From the NCBI GenBank assembly GCA_963824905.1, contig CAWGRH010000019.1:124001-188000 (forward strand): a stretch of 64,000 nt of DNA, read 5' to 3'. The position numbers and the translations under genes are program-made. The DNA is from JAJPKK01 sp963824905 (GTDB taxonomy: Bacteria > Pseudomonadota > Alphaproteobacteria > Rhizobiales > Xanthobacteraceae). Shown piece after piece: positions 8,999 to 17,598 of the stretch. Under the pieces are notes generated by a model that made no database searches, was not told the DNA's origin, and saw only the letters and a list, made by a program, of their open reading frames with translations. How positions within the stretch are numbered: the stretch's first letter is position 1; each line of letters begins with the position of its first letter.

Positions 8999-9097
8999 AT
9001 GATACGGGCCGTCGTCGAAGAAGCCGCCGCACTGGCATCCGTCGCCCTGTTCGTCGGGATGATCGTCGTGTGGGCGCAGGTGCTGTCGGTGCTGTAG
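8999..9097 (+). CDS. SOS-controlled 32-residue single-pass membrane peptide (SidA-like candidate)
   Basis: A 33-codon gene begins with ATG, has a GGGGAG ribosome-binding site 6-12 bp upstream, and sits 20 bp after two LexA boxes. The product has a short acidic N-terminus (MIRAVVEEAAAL) and then one hydrophobic helix (ASVALFVGMIVVWAQVLSVL) reaching the C-terminus. Size, topology and SOS control resemble SidA of Caulobacter, a 29-residue inner-membrane peptide that blocks division through FtsW/FtsN after DNA damage. I claim no residue-level homology. It could instead be an unrelated stress peptide. dnaE follows 230 bp downstream on the same strand. Such genes are easily missed by standard gene callers. 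Confidence 0.7.
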   Translation: MIRAVVEEAAALASVALFVGMIVVWAQVLSVL

Positions 9098-9326
9098 CCG
9101 GCCACCATTGCGAGATTTGAAATCCGGCATGTGAAAGTTGGGGGCCGCAGGTGGTGTGCGCTGGACAGGAGAGCGCGCGCCTCGCCAGGATCATCGGGTG
9201 GTCGAATCGGCCGAGGCAAATAACGGCTGACAACGCCCTGTCTCCAGGCCGATGCGGCCCCCGTGGTGCGCCCCAGACGGGCGGGCGCTCTGCGCCTTTC
9301 ACTGGCGAGCGACTTACAGGCGAGCA

Positions 9327-12300
9327 ATGGTCGGATTTGTCCATCTCCACATGCATTCGGCCTACTCGCTGCTCGAGGGGGCGTTGCCGATCGCCAAGCT
9401 CGCCGAACTCGCCAAAGCCGACCATCAGCCGGCGCTGGCACTCACCGACTCCAACAACATGTTCGGGGCGCTCGAATTCTCCGACAAGATGGCAGGCTCG
9501 GGCATCCAGCCGATCATCGGCTGTGCGCTCTCGATCGATTGCGGCGATCAGGAAAACCAGATGCGGCCCGGCGGCCCGGCGGTCACCACGATGCCGCGCG
9601 TGGTGCTGCTTGCCGCGACCGAAGCCGGCTACCGCAACCTGCTGCATCTCAATTCGCGCGCCTTCCTGGATCATCCCGGCAACGAGCCGCCCCACATCAA
9701 GCGCGCCTGGCTCGACGGCTTCACCGAGGGGCTGATCGCGCTCACCGGCGGCCCCGACGGCCCGATCGACCGTGCGATCCTCGCCGGCCAGCCGCATCTT
9801 GCCGCAGCACGCCTGGACGCGTTCCTCGCGGCGTTCGGCGACCGGCTCTATGTCGAGCTGCAGCGCCACGGCCTCGCCCAGGAGCGCACCGTCGAGGCGG
9901 CGCTCGTCGACCTTGCCTACGCCAAGGGCATTCCGCTCGTCGCGACGAACGAGCCGTTCTTTGCGACCGTCGATGACTACGAGGCCCACGACGCGCTGCT
10001 GTGCATCGCCGAGGGGCGCGCGCTCGGCGAGGCCGACCGGCGCCAGCTCACCATCGAGCACCGCTTCAAGACGCGCGCCGAGATGATGGCGCAGTTCGCC
10101 GACCTGCCGGAAGCGCTCGCCTCGACGGTGGAAATCGCCGAGCGTTGCTCGTTCCGCCCGGTGTCCCGCAAGCCGATCCTGCCGCGCTTCTCGCTGCCGG
10201 GAGCGCAGCCGGTCGACGAGGCGAGCGAACTGCGCAAGCGTGCGGCCAACGGGCTCGCGCGGCGCATCGCTGATCACGGCCTCGCCGAAGGGACGACCCG
10301 GGAGCAGTACGACGAACGCCTCGCCTTCGAGCTCGGCGTCATCGAGCGCATGAACTATCCCGGCTACTTCCTCATCGTCGCCGACTTCATCCAGTGGGCA
10401 AAGGCGCAGGGGATTCCCGTCGGTCCCGGGCGCGGCTCGGGCGCAGGCTCGCTCGTCGCCTTCGCGCTCACCATCACCGACCTCGATCCGATCCGCTTCG
10501 GCCTCATCTTCGAGCGCTTCCTCAATCCGGATCGCGTGTCGATGCCGGACTTCGACATCGACTTCTGCCAGAACCGGCGCGACGAGGTGATCCGCTACGT
10601 TCAGGGCCGTTACGGCCGCGACCAGGTCGCGCAAATCATCACCTTCGGCAGCCTGCAGGCGCGCGGCGTGCTGCGCGACGTCGGCCGCGTGCTGGAGATG
10701 CCCTACGGCCAGGTCGACAAGCTGTGCAAGCTCGTGCCGCAGAATCCGGCGGCGCCGGTGACGCTCTCCCGCGCCATCGCCGACGAGCCGCGCCTGCAGG
10801 CGGAGCGCGACCGCGAGCCGGTGGTCGCCCGCGCCTTCGCGATCGCGCAGAAGCTCGAAGGCCTTTACCGCCACGCCTCGACCCACGCCGCCGGCATCGT
10901 CATCGGCGATCGGCCGCTCTCCGAGCTGGTTCCGATGTACCGTGACCCCAAGTCCGACATGCCGGTGACCCAATTCAACATGAAGTGGGTGGAGCAGGCG
11001 GGCCTCGTCAAATTCGACTTTCTCGGCCTCAAGACGCTCACCGTGCTCGAGACCGCGGTGAAGCTCATCGCCGCGCGCGGCGTCGAGATCAATCTCACCC
11101 GCATTCCGCTGGATGACGCCAAAACCTTCGAGAGCCTCGCCCGCGGTGAAACGGTCGGGGTGTTCCAGGTGGAAAGTCAGGGCATGCGCCGCGCCCTCAT
11201 CGACATGCGGCCGGACCGCTTCGAGGACCTGATCGCGCTTGTTGCGCTCTATCGTCCGGGACCGATGGCGAACATCCCGACCTATTGCGCGCGCAAGCTC
11301 GGCCGCGAGCCGATCGAATTTCTGCATCCCAAACTGGAGCCGATTCTCGCGCCGACCTACGGCATCATCACCTACCAGGAGCAGGTCCAGCAGATCGCCC
11401 GCGACCTCGCCGGCTTCAGCCTCGCCGAGGCCGACCTCCTGCGGCGCGCGATGGGCAAGAAGATCAGGGCGGAGATGGCGGCGCAGCGCGACCGTTTCCT
11501 CGCCGGTGCGGTCGAGCGCGGCACCGACAAGGCGCTCGCCGACACGATCTTCGATGCCTGCGCCAAGTTCGCCGAATACGGCTTCAACAAGTCGCATTCG
11601 GCGCCTTACGCGTTCATCACCTACCAGACGGGGTACTTGAAGGCGAACCATCCGGTCGAGTTCCTGGCGGCGTCGATGACGCTCGACATGGGCAATACCG
11701 ACAAGCTCGCCGAATTCCGCGACGAGGCGCAGCGCCTCGGCATCAAGGTGCTGCCGCCCTCGGTGAACCGCTCCGGCGTCGATTTCGACGTCGCGGGCAA
11801 CGCCATCCATTATGCGCTTGCGGCCCTCAAGGGGGTCGGCCGCGCCGCGGTCGAGGCGATCGTCACGGCGCGCGCCGAGCGCCCGTTCGCGGACCTCGCC
11901 GACTTCGCCCGGCGCGTCAATCCGCGCTCGGTCAACAAGCGCGTGCTGGAAAGTCTTGCGGCCGCGGGCGCGTTCGATGATCTCGAGCGCGACCGCGCCC
12001 GGGCCTTCGCGGCGATGGACGCGGTGCTCGCGACGGCGCAGCGCACCTTCGATGCGGTGACGCTCGGCCAGAGCGAACTGTTCGGCGGCCCGGCAGCGCC
12101 GGAGAAGCTCGTCATTCCCGAGGTCGCGCCGTGGATGCCGGCGGAGCGCCTGCAGCGCGAGTACGACGCCATCGGCTTCTTTCTCACCGGCCATCCGCTC
12201 GATGACTACGCGAACGTGCTCAAGAGCCTGCGGGTACCGTCCTGGGCCGAGTTCTCGCGCCAGGTGAAGTCCGGAGTCACCGCAGGCAGGGTCGCGGCCA

Positions 12301-12755
12301 CGGTGGTGTCGCGCGCCGAGCGGCGCACCAAGACAGGCAACAAGATGGGCATCATCGGCCTGTCCGACGCTTCGGGGCACTACGAGGCGGTGATCTTTGC
12401 CGAAGGGCTCGGGCAGTACCGCGATATCCTCGAGCCGGGCCGCGCCGTGCTCCTCATGGTCACCGCGGAGGCCCAGGGGGAGGAGGTGCGCGCGCGCATC
12501 CAGAGCGTCGAGGCGCTCGATGCCGCGGCTGCCAAAGTCCAGAAAGGCCTGCGCATCTTCCTGCGCGACGGCCTGCCGCTCGACGCGGTGTCGAAGCGCC
12601 TCGACGGCAAGGGCGACGGCGAGGTCAACCTCGTGCTGCTGCTCGATGCCGGCGCCGAAGTCGAGGTGCGGCTTCCCGGCCGCTACAAGGTCTCGCCGCA
12701 GATCGCCGGCGCCATCAAGGCGGTGCCGGGCGTCGTCGAGGTGCAGGCGATGTAG
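9327..12755 (+). CDS. dnaE: DNA polymerase III alpha subunit (replicative, DnaE1)
   Basis: Catalytic subunit of the replicative polymerase. The product of about 1,142 residues starts with a PHP domain (VHLHMHSAYSLLEG). It continues through the C-family polymerase core, including GRGSGAGSLVAFAL and the metal-binding PDFDIDFCQNRR, to a helix-hairpin-helix region and a C-terminal OB fold. An internal beta-clamp-binding motif, QSELFGG, is visible. Length and the clamp motif point to DnaE1 rather than the mutagenic DnaE2. I chose ATG 9327, directly before the PHP domain; an in-frame ATG at 9252 would add 25 atypical residues. It follows lolD and the SOS peptide gene. Confidence 0.95.
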   Translation: MVGFVHLHMHSAYSLLEGALPIAKLAELAKADHQPALALTDSNNMFGALEFSDKMAGSGIQPIIGCALSIDCGDQENQMRPGGPAVTTMPRVVLLAATEAGYRNLLHLNSRAFLDHPGNEPPHIKRAWLDGFTEGLIALTGGPDGPIDRAILAGQPHLAAARLDAFLAAFGDRLYVELQRHGLAQERTVEAALVDLAYAKGIPLVATNEPFFATVDDYEAHDALLCIAEGRALGEADRRQLTIEHRFKTRAEMMAQFADLPEALASTVEIAERCSFRPVSRKPILPRFSLPGAQPVDEASELRKRAANGLARRIADHGLAEGTTREQYDERLAFELGVIERMNYPGYFLIVADFIQWAKAQGIPVGPGRGSGAGSLVAFALTITDLDPIRFGLIFERFLNPDRVSMPDFDIDFCQNRRDEVIRYVQGRYGRDQVAQIITFGSLQARGVLRDVGRVLEMPYGQVDKLCKLVPQNPAAPVTLSRAIADEPRLQAERDREPVVARAFAIAQKLEGLYRHASTHAAGIVIGDRPLSELVPMYRDPKSDMPVTQFNMKWVEQAGLVKFDFLGLKTLTVLETAVKLIAARGVEINLTRIPLDDAKTFESLARGETVGVFQVESQGMRRALIDMRPDRFEDLIALVALYRPGPMANIPTYCARKLGREPIEFLHPKLEPILAPTYGIITYQEQVQQIARDLAGFSLAEADLLRRAMGKKIRAEMAAQRDRFLAGAVERGTDKALADTIFDACAKFAEYGFNKSHSAPYAFITYQTGYLKANHPVEFLAASMTLDMGNTDKLAEFRDEAQRLGIKVLPPSVNRSGVDFDVAGNAIHYALAALKGVGRAAVEAIVTARAERPFADLADFARRVNPRSVNKRVLESLAAAGAFDDLERDRARAFAAMDAVLATAQRTFDAVTLGQSELFGGPAAPEKLVIPEVAPWMPAERLQREYDAIGFFLTGHPLDDYANVLKSLRVPSWAEFSRQVKSGVTAGRVAATVVSRAERRTKTGNKMGIIGLSDASGHYEAVIFAEGLGQYRDILEPGRAVLLMVTAEAQGEEVRARIQSVEALDAAAAKVQKGLRIFLRDGLPLDAVSKRLDGKGDGEVNLVLLLDAGAEVEVRLPGRYKVSPQIAGAIKAVPGVVEVQAM

Positions 12756-12815
12756 CGGCGGCAGCGCGCGGCCGACGAGCAAAGGGCGAGGCGGAAGAGG
12801 GGCCTCCCGTCTTTT

Positions 12816-12837
12816 CCCTCCCCGACTTCGGGGAGGG
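12816..12837. repeat. C/G-rich hairpin after dnaE
   Basis: CCCTCCCCGA and TCGGGGAGGG arms form a near-perfect stem just downstream of dnaE, followed by two copies of CTCGCTATCGCTCG about 35 bp apart (roughly 12860-12902). There is no U-tract. It may help end the dnaE transcript or may be a dispersed repeat like the one at 1226-1353. The rest of the gap to 13048 shows no gene. Confidence 0.5.
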
Positions 12838-13048
12838 TAGGGTGGGGCTCTGTCTCGGCTCGCTATCGCTCGCGGACCCCGCCCGACCTCGCTATCGCTC
12901 GGCCACCCTCCCTGAAGCCGGGGCGGCATGAGAGCGTGAGCGTGGCAAGGTCGCGCGGCAAGGTGGCGTCGCGCGCGCGGTTGCAGTCCTACGGCCGTTG
13001 CGCTAAACGCGCTTCATGACCCGAACCTGCAGCCGCCGAGCCATTTCC

Positions 13049-13498
13049 ATGCGCATTCTCAACCTTGCCGCGGCTGTTGCCGTCGGCCTGATGCTGCTCC
13101 CGCTGACCGCGAGGAGCGCCGAGCAGCAGTCGCTCGAGATCGCCAGCAAGAACGGCGTCCACGTCTTCCAGGTGGAACTCGCCGTCACCGACGAGGAGCG
13201 CCAGAAAGGGCTGATGTTCCGAAAAACGATGCCGGAATCGACCGGCATGCTGTTCGACTTCAAGCGCGACCAGGACGTGTCGATGTGGATGCACAACACC
13301 TATGTGTCCCTCGACATGATCTTCATCCGCGCCGACGGCCGCATCCTGCGGATTGCGGAGAACACCGAGACGGAGTCCGACAAGATCATCTCGTCCGGCG
13401 GACCGGTCCGCGCCGTGCTCGAGGTGGTTGCCGGCACCGCCAAGAAATTCGGCATCGCGCCGGGAGACCGCGTGGGATCGCCGATCTTCCGCAAATAG
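13049..13498 (+). CDS. DUF192 family exported protein
   Basis: Conserved protein of unknown function with a DUF192 core. From the chosen ATG (13049) it has a signal peptide (MRILNLAAAVAVGLMLLPLTARSA) and then the DUF192 landmarks ERQKGLMFRKTMPESTGMLF, MWMHNTYVSLDMIF and ISSGGPVRAVLEVVAGTA. An upstream in-frame ATG at 13016 would add 11 basic residues before the signal peptide and is less likely. The product is about 149 residues, probably periplasmic. It is followed by tRNA-Pro and, after a small unknown, the NDUFS4-type gene, a neighbourhood typical of Rhizobiales. Confidence 0.85.
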   Translation: MRILNLAAAVAVGLMLLPLTARSAEQQSLEIASKNGVHVFQVELAVTDEERQKGLMFRKTMPESTGMLFDFKRDQDVSMWMHNTYVSLDMIFIRADGRILRIAENTETESDKIISSGGPVRAVLEVVAGTAKKFGIAPGDRVGSPIFRK

Positions 13499-13610
13499 GG
13501 TGGGCTTTCCTCAAGCGGGCTGCCCGGCCGCGATTGCCGGCGGCGCGATTGCGGGCATCCGGCGAAGCGTGTAATCGAGGGCCGCGGTGATCGCCGCCCG
13601 GTCACGTCGG

Positions 13611-13687
13611 CGGGGTATAGCGCAGCCTGGTAGCGCGGGAGTTTTGGGTACTCCAGGTCGCAGGTTCAAATCCTGCTGCCCCGACCA
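13611..13687 (+). tRNA. tRNA-Pro (anticodon TGG)
   Basis: A complete 77-nt cloverleaf with encoded CCA. The acceptor strands CGGGGTA and TGCCCCG pair, the D-arm contains AGCCTGGTA, the anticodon stem GGAGT/ACTCC encloses TTTGGGT (anticodon TGG), and the T-arm is GCAGG-TTCAAAT-CCTGC. This is the only tRNA gene I found in the window. Confidence 0.97.
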
Positions 13688-13806
13688 GCCAACCCCTTGA
13701 TTCCGTTCAGAGTGATTCTGACGTTTCGAGGGGTGATTCTGACAGGTGGCGCCGTGATGTGCAGATGCCTCCGCTCAAGCGATGTTCTGACCCAATGGAG
13801 TTCGCC

Positions 13807-14187
13807 ATGAAAATGCTTCTTGCGACCGTCGCCATCCTCGTCGCGACTCCTGCGTTTGCCCAGGATGTATCGCTCGTCGGGACCTGGACCGGCCAGCGCG
13901 ACCGGATCGCCAAGGTCGAGGGGCGTCGCGGCGGCCTTGCGACACTCGTCATCACCGAGCAGCAGGGCAACACCTTCACCGGCCGCCTCAAACGCTCCAA
14001 TGCGACCGGCGATGAGGAGGAGCCGCTGTGGGGTGCCTTCACCCCGGGCGGCAAGCTGATCATGGGAACGGACGACGAGGGGACCTACATGTTCAGCCTC
14101 GTCGACGCCAACACGCTCGATTACTGCTACACCGAGACCGGGCGTTCGCCGCGGGCGGTGTGCGCAAGGCTGTCGCGTCAGCGCTGA
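13807..14187 (+). CDS. Small exported protein of unknown function
   Basis: From ATG 13807 the product is about 126 residues with a clear signal peptide ending ATPAFAQ. The mature part alternates polar and hydrophobic residues around GTWTGQRD, TLVITEQQGNTFTGRL and PLWGAFTPGGKLIM, which suggests a small beta-barrel or lipocalin-like fold. I recognise no named family. It lies between tRNA-Pro and the NDUFS4-type gene. The upstream gap carries two copies of GTGATTCTGAC at 13712-13722 and 13733-13743, exactly 21 bp apart, so on the same helix face; this is a possible operator but unproven. Confidence 0.7.
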   Translation: MKMLLATVAILVATPAFAQDVSLVGTWTGQRDRIAKVEGRRGGLATLVITEQQGNTFTGRLKRSNATGDEEEPLWGAFTPGGKLIMGTDDEGTYMFSLVDANTLDYCYTETGRSPRAVCARLSRQR

Positions 14188-14374
14188 GGTCCGCTGAGCC
14201 TATTGGCGATGCCGCCGCGCGCGGACCGGGCCAAGGCCGGCTCTTTCCCGCGAGGTGGCGATCCACTATAAGCCGCTGTGATCGGCACGTTTCCAATTCT
14301 TTGGCACCGTCGCCAAGCCTGCTGACCCGGCCCCGGCCGCAGGAGCAGGACGCGAGCTTGAATACGGAAAACCC

Positions 14375-14680
14375 ATGACCGCGCGCATCTACAAGCCGGC
14401 GAAGACCGCCATGCAGTCGGGTAAGGCCAAGGCCAAGATCTGGGTGCTCGATTTCGAGCCGTCCGAGCCCAAGGAGGTCGAGCCGCTGATGGGATGGACG
14501 ACCTCCGGCGACACCCGGCAGCAGGTGCGCCTCCACTTCGACAGCAAGGAGGAGGCGATCGCCTATTGCGAGCGCAACGGCATCTCCTACCAGGTGTTCG
14601 ATCCCAAGCCGACCAAACGCCCGTTTATCTCCTATTCGGACAACTTCGCCTTCAACCGGCGCACGCCCTGGACGCACTGA
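14375..14680 (+). CDS. ETC complex I accessory subunit, NDUFS4-like
   Basis: 101-residue homologue of the 18-kDa complex I accessory subunit (NDUFS4 family), typical of alphaproteobacteria and mitochondria. It begins MTARIYKPAKTAMQSGKAK and has the conserved MGWTTSGDTRQQVRLHF, FDSKEEAIAYCERNGISYQV and KPTKRPFISYSDNF segments. It probably binds the peripheral arm near NuoG/NuoF, whose genes lie 25 kb away in the nuo operon. It is not linked to nuo in other Rhizobiales either, so its position is ordinary. Upstream lies a weakly structured 187-bp gap. Confidence 0.9.
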   Translation: MTARIYKPAKTAMQSGKAKAKIWVLDFEPSEPKEVEPLMGWTTSGDTRQQVRLHFDSKEEAIAYCERNGISYQVFDPKPTKRPFISYSDNFAFNRRTPWTH

Positions 14681-14915
14681 GCGCTCCCCGCGCGCGCTTC
14701 CGATCCCTCCAGTCGCCCCGGGTTCTCACGGATTGCCCCCTGGTTTGCCGTGCGCCGCCCCTCCGGGGTGCGACGGCACGGCGGTGCCGGAGGCCGCAAA
14801 TCCGGATGACACGGCCGGGCGGCATGATAATTTAACCCCCGGCGGATAGGTCTCCAAAGAAACCGCACCGATTTGCAAGCGCCTCGCCAGGCAGGCGCGG
14901 CCGAGGAGGAACTAC

Positions 14916-16937
14916 ATGGCACGCAGTGGACGCCGCAGCACCGATTCCAACGCGAACGGTCCGAACGTAAGTCGCCGCAAGTTCATGGCGGGGGTTGCGG
15001 TGGCGGGAGCCGCCGGTGCGGTGACGCCGCAGGAGGCCGCCCGCGCCGCCACGGCACCTCAAGCCGATGTTTCCGAAACCCCGGCGCACCGCCCCTCGGC
15101 GCTGCGGCCCAATGCGCATGTCGCGGCGGCCGAGACCGGCATTCCGAAGACGCTTGCAAAGTCGGAAGGTCCGGACGGCTCGGACTTCATGGTCGACGTC
15201 ATCAAGACGCTCAACATCGATTATGTCTGCTCGAACCCGGCCTCGAGCTTCCGCGCGCTGCACGAATCGCTGATCGACTACGGCCACAACAAGACGCCGG
15301 AGTTCATCACCTGCACCCACGAGGAATCCTCGGTCGGCATGGCCCATGGCTACTTCAAGGCCACCGGCAAGCCGGCGATGATGCTGTGCCACGGCACCGT
15401 GGGCCTTCAGCACGCGGCGATGGCGATCTACAACGCCTGGTGCGATCGCGTTCCCGTCATCGTGATCGGCGGTACCGACATCGACGCCGCCTACCGCGCG
15501 CCGGGCGTGCCGACCTTCCATTCGGCGCAGGACATCAATGCGATCGTCCGCGACTTCACCAAGTGGGACGACCAGCCGGTGTCGCTGCAGCACTTCGCGC
15601 AGTCGATGGTGCGCGCCTACAAGATCGCGATGACGCCGCCCCACGAGCCGGTGATGCTCGCGCTCGACCTCGGCCTGCAGCAGGAAGCGATGCGGGCCCA
15701 CGAGCGGGAGACGATCTACATCCCGAAATACGTGCCGACGGCGCCGCCGCAGGCCGATTCCGGAGCGGTGCGTGAAGCGGCGCGCCTGCTCGCCAATGCC
15801 GAACGGCCGGTGATCGTCGCCGACCGCGCGGCGCGCACGCCCGCCGGCACGCGGCTCCTCGTCGAGCTCGCCGAAGCGCTCCAGGCGCCGGTGATCGATC
15901 AGGGCGGCCGCATGAACATGCCCAACACCCACTATCTCAACCATACGGCGCGCGGGGCGGCGCTGATCGGCAACGCCGACGTCGTCCTCGGACTGGAGCT
16001 TTCGGATTACTGGGCGCTGGTCAACGGCTTCGTCGACAACGGGCACGACAACATCGGGATCAACGAATCCAAGATCAAGCCCGGCACCAAGCTGATCGGC
16101 ATCTCGTCGACGCCGCTCGTCACCAAGTCGAACTACCAGGACTTCCAGCGCTTCCAGTCGCTCGACGTCGACATGGTGGGCGACGCCGAGGCCAGTCTCC
16201 CGGCGCTGATCGAGGCGGTGAAGGCGGCGCTCCCGTCCGACCGCCGCGCGGCTCTGGAGAAGCGCGGCGCGGACCTTCGCAAGGCCTATGCCGATGCCCG
16301 TGACCGCACCCGCGTCGCAGCTGCCGTGGCATGGGATGCGAGCCCGATCAGCACGGCGCGCCTCTCCATGGAGATATTCAACCAGATCAAGGATCTCGAC
16401 TTCTCGCTGGTGTCGAGCTCGGGCAACGTCAGCGGCTGGCCGAACCGGCTGTGGAAGATGGAGAAGCACCACTCTTGGCTCGGCGGGTCCGGCGGCTACG
16501 GCGTCGGCTACGGTGCGCCGGCGGCGGTCGGCGCTGCACTCGGCAACCGCGACATCGGCGGGCGCTTCTCGGTCAACATCCAGTCGGACGGCGACCTCAT
16601 GTATGCCCCCGGCGTGCTGTGGACCGCGGCCCGACACAAGATCCCGATCCTCTCGGTGATGCACAACAACCGCGGCTATCACCAGGAGGTCATGCACGTG
16701 CAGCGCATGGCCAACCGGCGCGACCGCGTGGCGGCCCTCGGCATGGACCGCAGCCCGATCGGCACCAGCATCGAGAACCCGGACATCGATTTCGCCGGTC
16801 TCGCGAAGTCGATGGGCTACTGGACGGCCGGCCCGATCAAGGATCCCGATCAGCTCGGACCGACGATCAAGAAGGCGGTCGAGGTCGTCAAGGCCGGCGA
16901 GCCGGCCCTGATCGACGTGTGGACACAGCCGCGGTGA
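14916..16937 (+). CDS. Tat-exported ThDP-dependent enzyme (acetolactate synthase-like fold)
   Basis: The 673-residue protein begins with a twin-arginine signal, SRRKFMAG (residues 19-26), followed by an Ala/Gly-rich hydrophobic stretch, so it should be folded with cofactor and exported. The body has the three-domain ThDP fold: the catalytic glutamate region CTHEESSVGMAHG (E136/E137), a central domain from about 285 to 430, and the cofactor-binding SDGDLMYAPG to HNN segment (557-585), a variant of GDG-x(n)-NN. Relatives include acetolactate synthase, benzoylformate decarboxylase and pyruvate oxidase; the substrate is unknown. The next gene, 11 bp away, encodes an exported cytochrome c, suggesting oxidative decarboxylation of a 2-oxo acid in the periplasm. 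That function is inference. Confidence 0.8.
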   Translation: MARSGRRSTDSNANGPNVSRRKFMAGVAVAGAAGAVTPQEAARAATAPQADVSETPAHRPSALRPNAHVAAAETGIPKTLAKSEGPDGSDFMVDVIKTLNIDYVCSNPASSFRALHESLIDYGHNKTPEFITCTHEESSVGMAHGYFKATGKPAMMLCHGTVGLQHAAMAIYNAWCDRVPVIVIGGTDIDAAYRAPGVPTFHSAQDINAIVRDFTKWDDQPVSLQHFAQSMVRAYKIAMTPPHEPVMLALDLGLQQEAMRAHERETIYIPKYVPTAPPQADSGAVREAARLLANAERPVIVADRAARTPAGTRLLVELAEALQAPVIDQGGRMNMPNTHYLNHTARGAALIGNADVVLGLELSDYWALVNGFVDNGHDNIGINESKIKPGTKLIGISSTPLVTKSNYQDFQRFQSLDVDMVGDAEASLPALIEAVKAALPSDRRAALEKRGADLRKAYADARDRTRVAAAVAWDASPISTARLSMEIFNQIKDLDFSLVSSSGNVSGWPNRLWKMEKHHSWLGGSGGYGVGYGAPAAVGAALGNRDIGGRFSVNIQSDGDLMYAPGVLWTAARHKIPILSVMHNNRGYHQEVMHVQRMANRRDRVAALGMDRSPIGTSIENPDIDFAGLAKSMGYWTAGPIKDPDQLGPTIKKAVEVVKAGEPALIDVWTQPR

Positions 16938-16948
16938 GGACAGGGTTC

Positions 16949-17299
16949 ATGAACACGCGTCGCGTCATGTTGGTGCTGGCCGCGGTCGCGGCCGGCCTCA
17001 CGCTCGGGGCCGGCGACGGCTTCGCCGCCTCGGCCGAAAAGGGCAAGCAGCTCTTTCTCAAGAATGGCTGCTGGCAATGTCACGGCGAGAAAGGGCAGGG
17101 GGGCGTGACCGGCTTCAAGCTCGCCCCCGACCCGATCCCGTTCGAGACGCTGCAGACTTTCGTGCGGACGACCAACCGCAACATGCCGCCCTATCGGGAA
17201 TCGATCCTGTCGAACGACGACCTCGCCGACATCTATGCCTATCTTCAGTCGATCCCCAAAGGGCCCGACGCCAAGAGCATTCCACTTCTCAATCAGTGA
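16949..17299 (+). CDS. Small periplasmic c-type cytochrome
   Basis: 116-residue class I cytochrome c with a signal peptide (MNTRRVMLVLAAVAAGLTLG and on to FAAS), one haem site CWQCH (41-45) and a likely axial methionine in NRNMPPY (Met79). It starts 11 bp after the ThDP enzyme gene, with an AGGACAGG ribosome-binding site inside the gap, so the two form an operon. The pairing suggests it takes electrons from the exported ThDP enzyme and passes them to a terminal oxidase. A free-standing role cannot be excluded. Confidence 0.85.
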   Translation: MNTRRVMLVLAAVAAGLTLGAGDGFAASAEKGKQLFLKNGCWQCHGEKGQGGVTGFKLAPDPIPFETLQTFVRTTNRNMPPYRESILSNDDLADIYAYLQSIPKGPDAKSIPLLNQ

Positions 17300-17333
17300 C
17301 CTCCGGCCAAGGCCGAAGTTGCGATATGCCTCG

Positions 17334-17370
17334 AAAGGCCAGTCCCCGCCGGCGGCGAGGGCTGGCTTTC
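17334..17370 (+). terminator. Terminator-like hairpin after the cytochrome gene
   Basis: An imperfect GC-rich inverted repeat, AAAGGCCAGTCCCCGCC against GGCGGCGAGGGCTGGCTTT, followed by a short TTTCT, lies 35 bp after the cytochrome c stop. It probably ends the ThDP enzyme-cytochrome transcript. The stem has a few mismatches and the U-tract is short. Beyond it, to 17598, I see no further gene. Confidence 0.4.
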
Positions 17371-17598
17371 TGATCTGACAAACCCCGTTTGTGCTCCACC
17401 GGCTGGATGACCGTGCGCGCTTCGAGCGACGACCGCGATGATGCCCGCAAAGACCCGTCGGCGCCCCGCCCGGCCGGCCGGGACCGGTGGGACGCGGGCG
17501 ACGTGCTGGAGATCACCCGAACGTCCGGCCACGAGCCCGCCCTTGGCAATTCGCGCCCGCCGACTAGATACGACGGACAAGGTCGAAAGGGCGCGGTC

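Noticed and set aside
8961..12929. A very long open frame (about 1,322 codons) on the minus strand
   Set aside because: It lies opposite dnaE, whose protein has all family motifs. The minus-strand product is a low-complexity Arg/Glu/His-rich sequence typical of antisense frames in GC-rich DNA.
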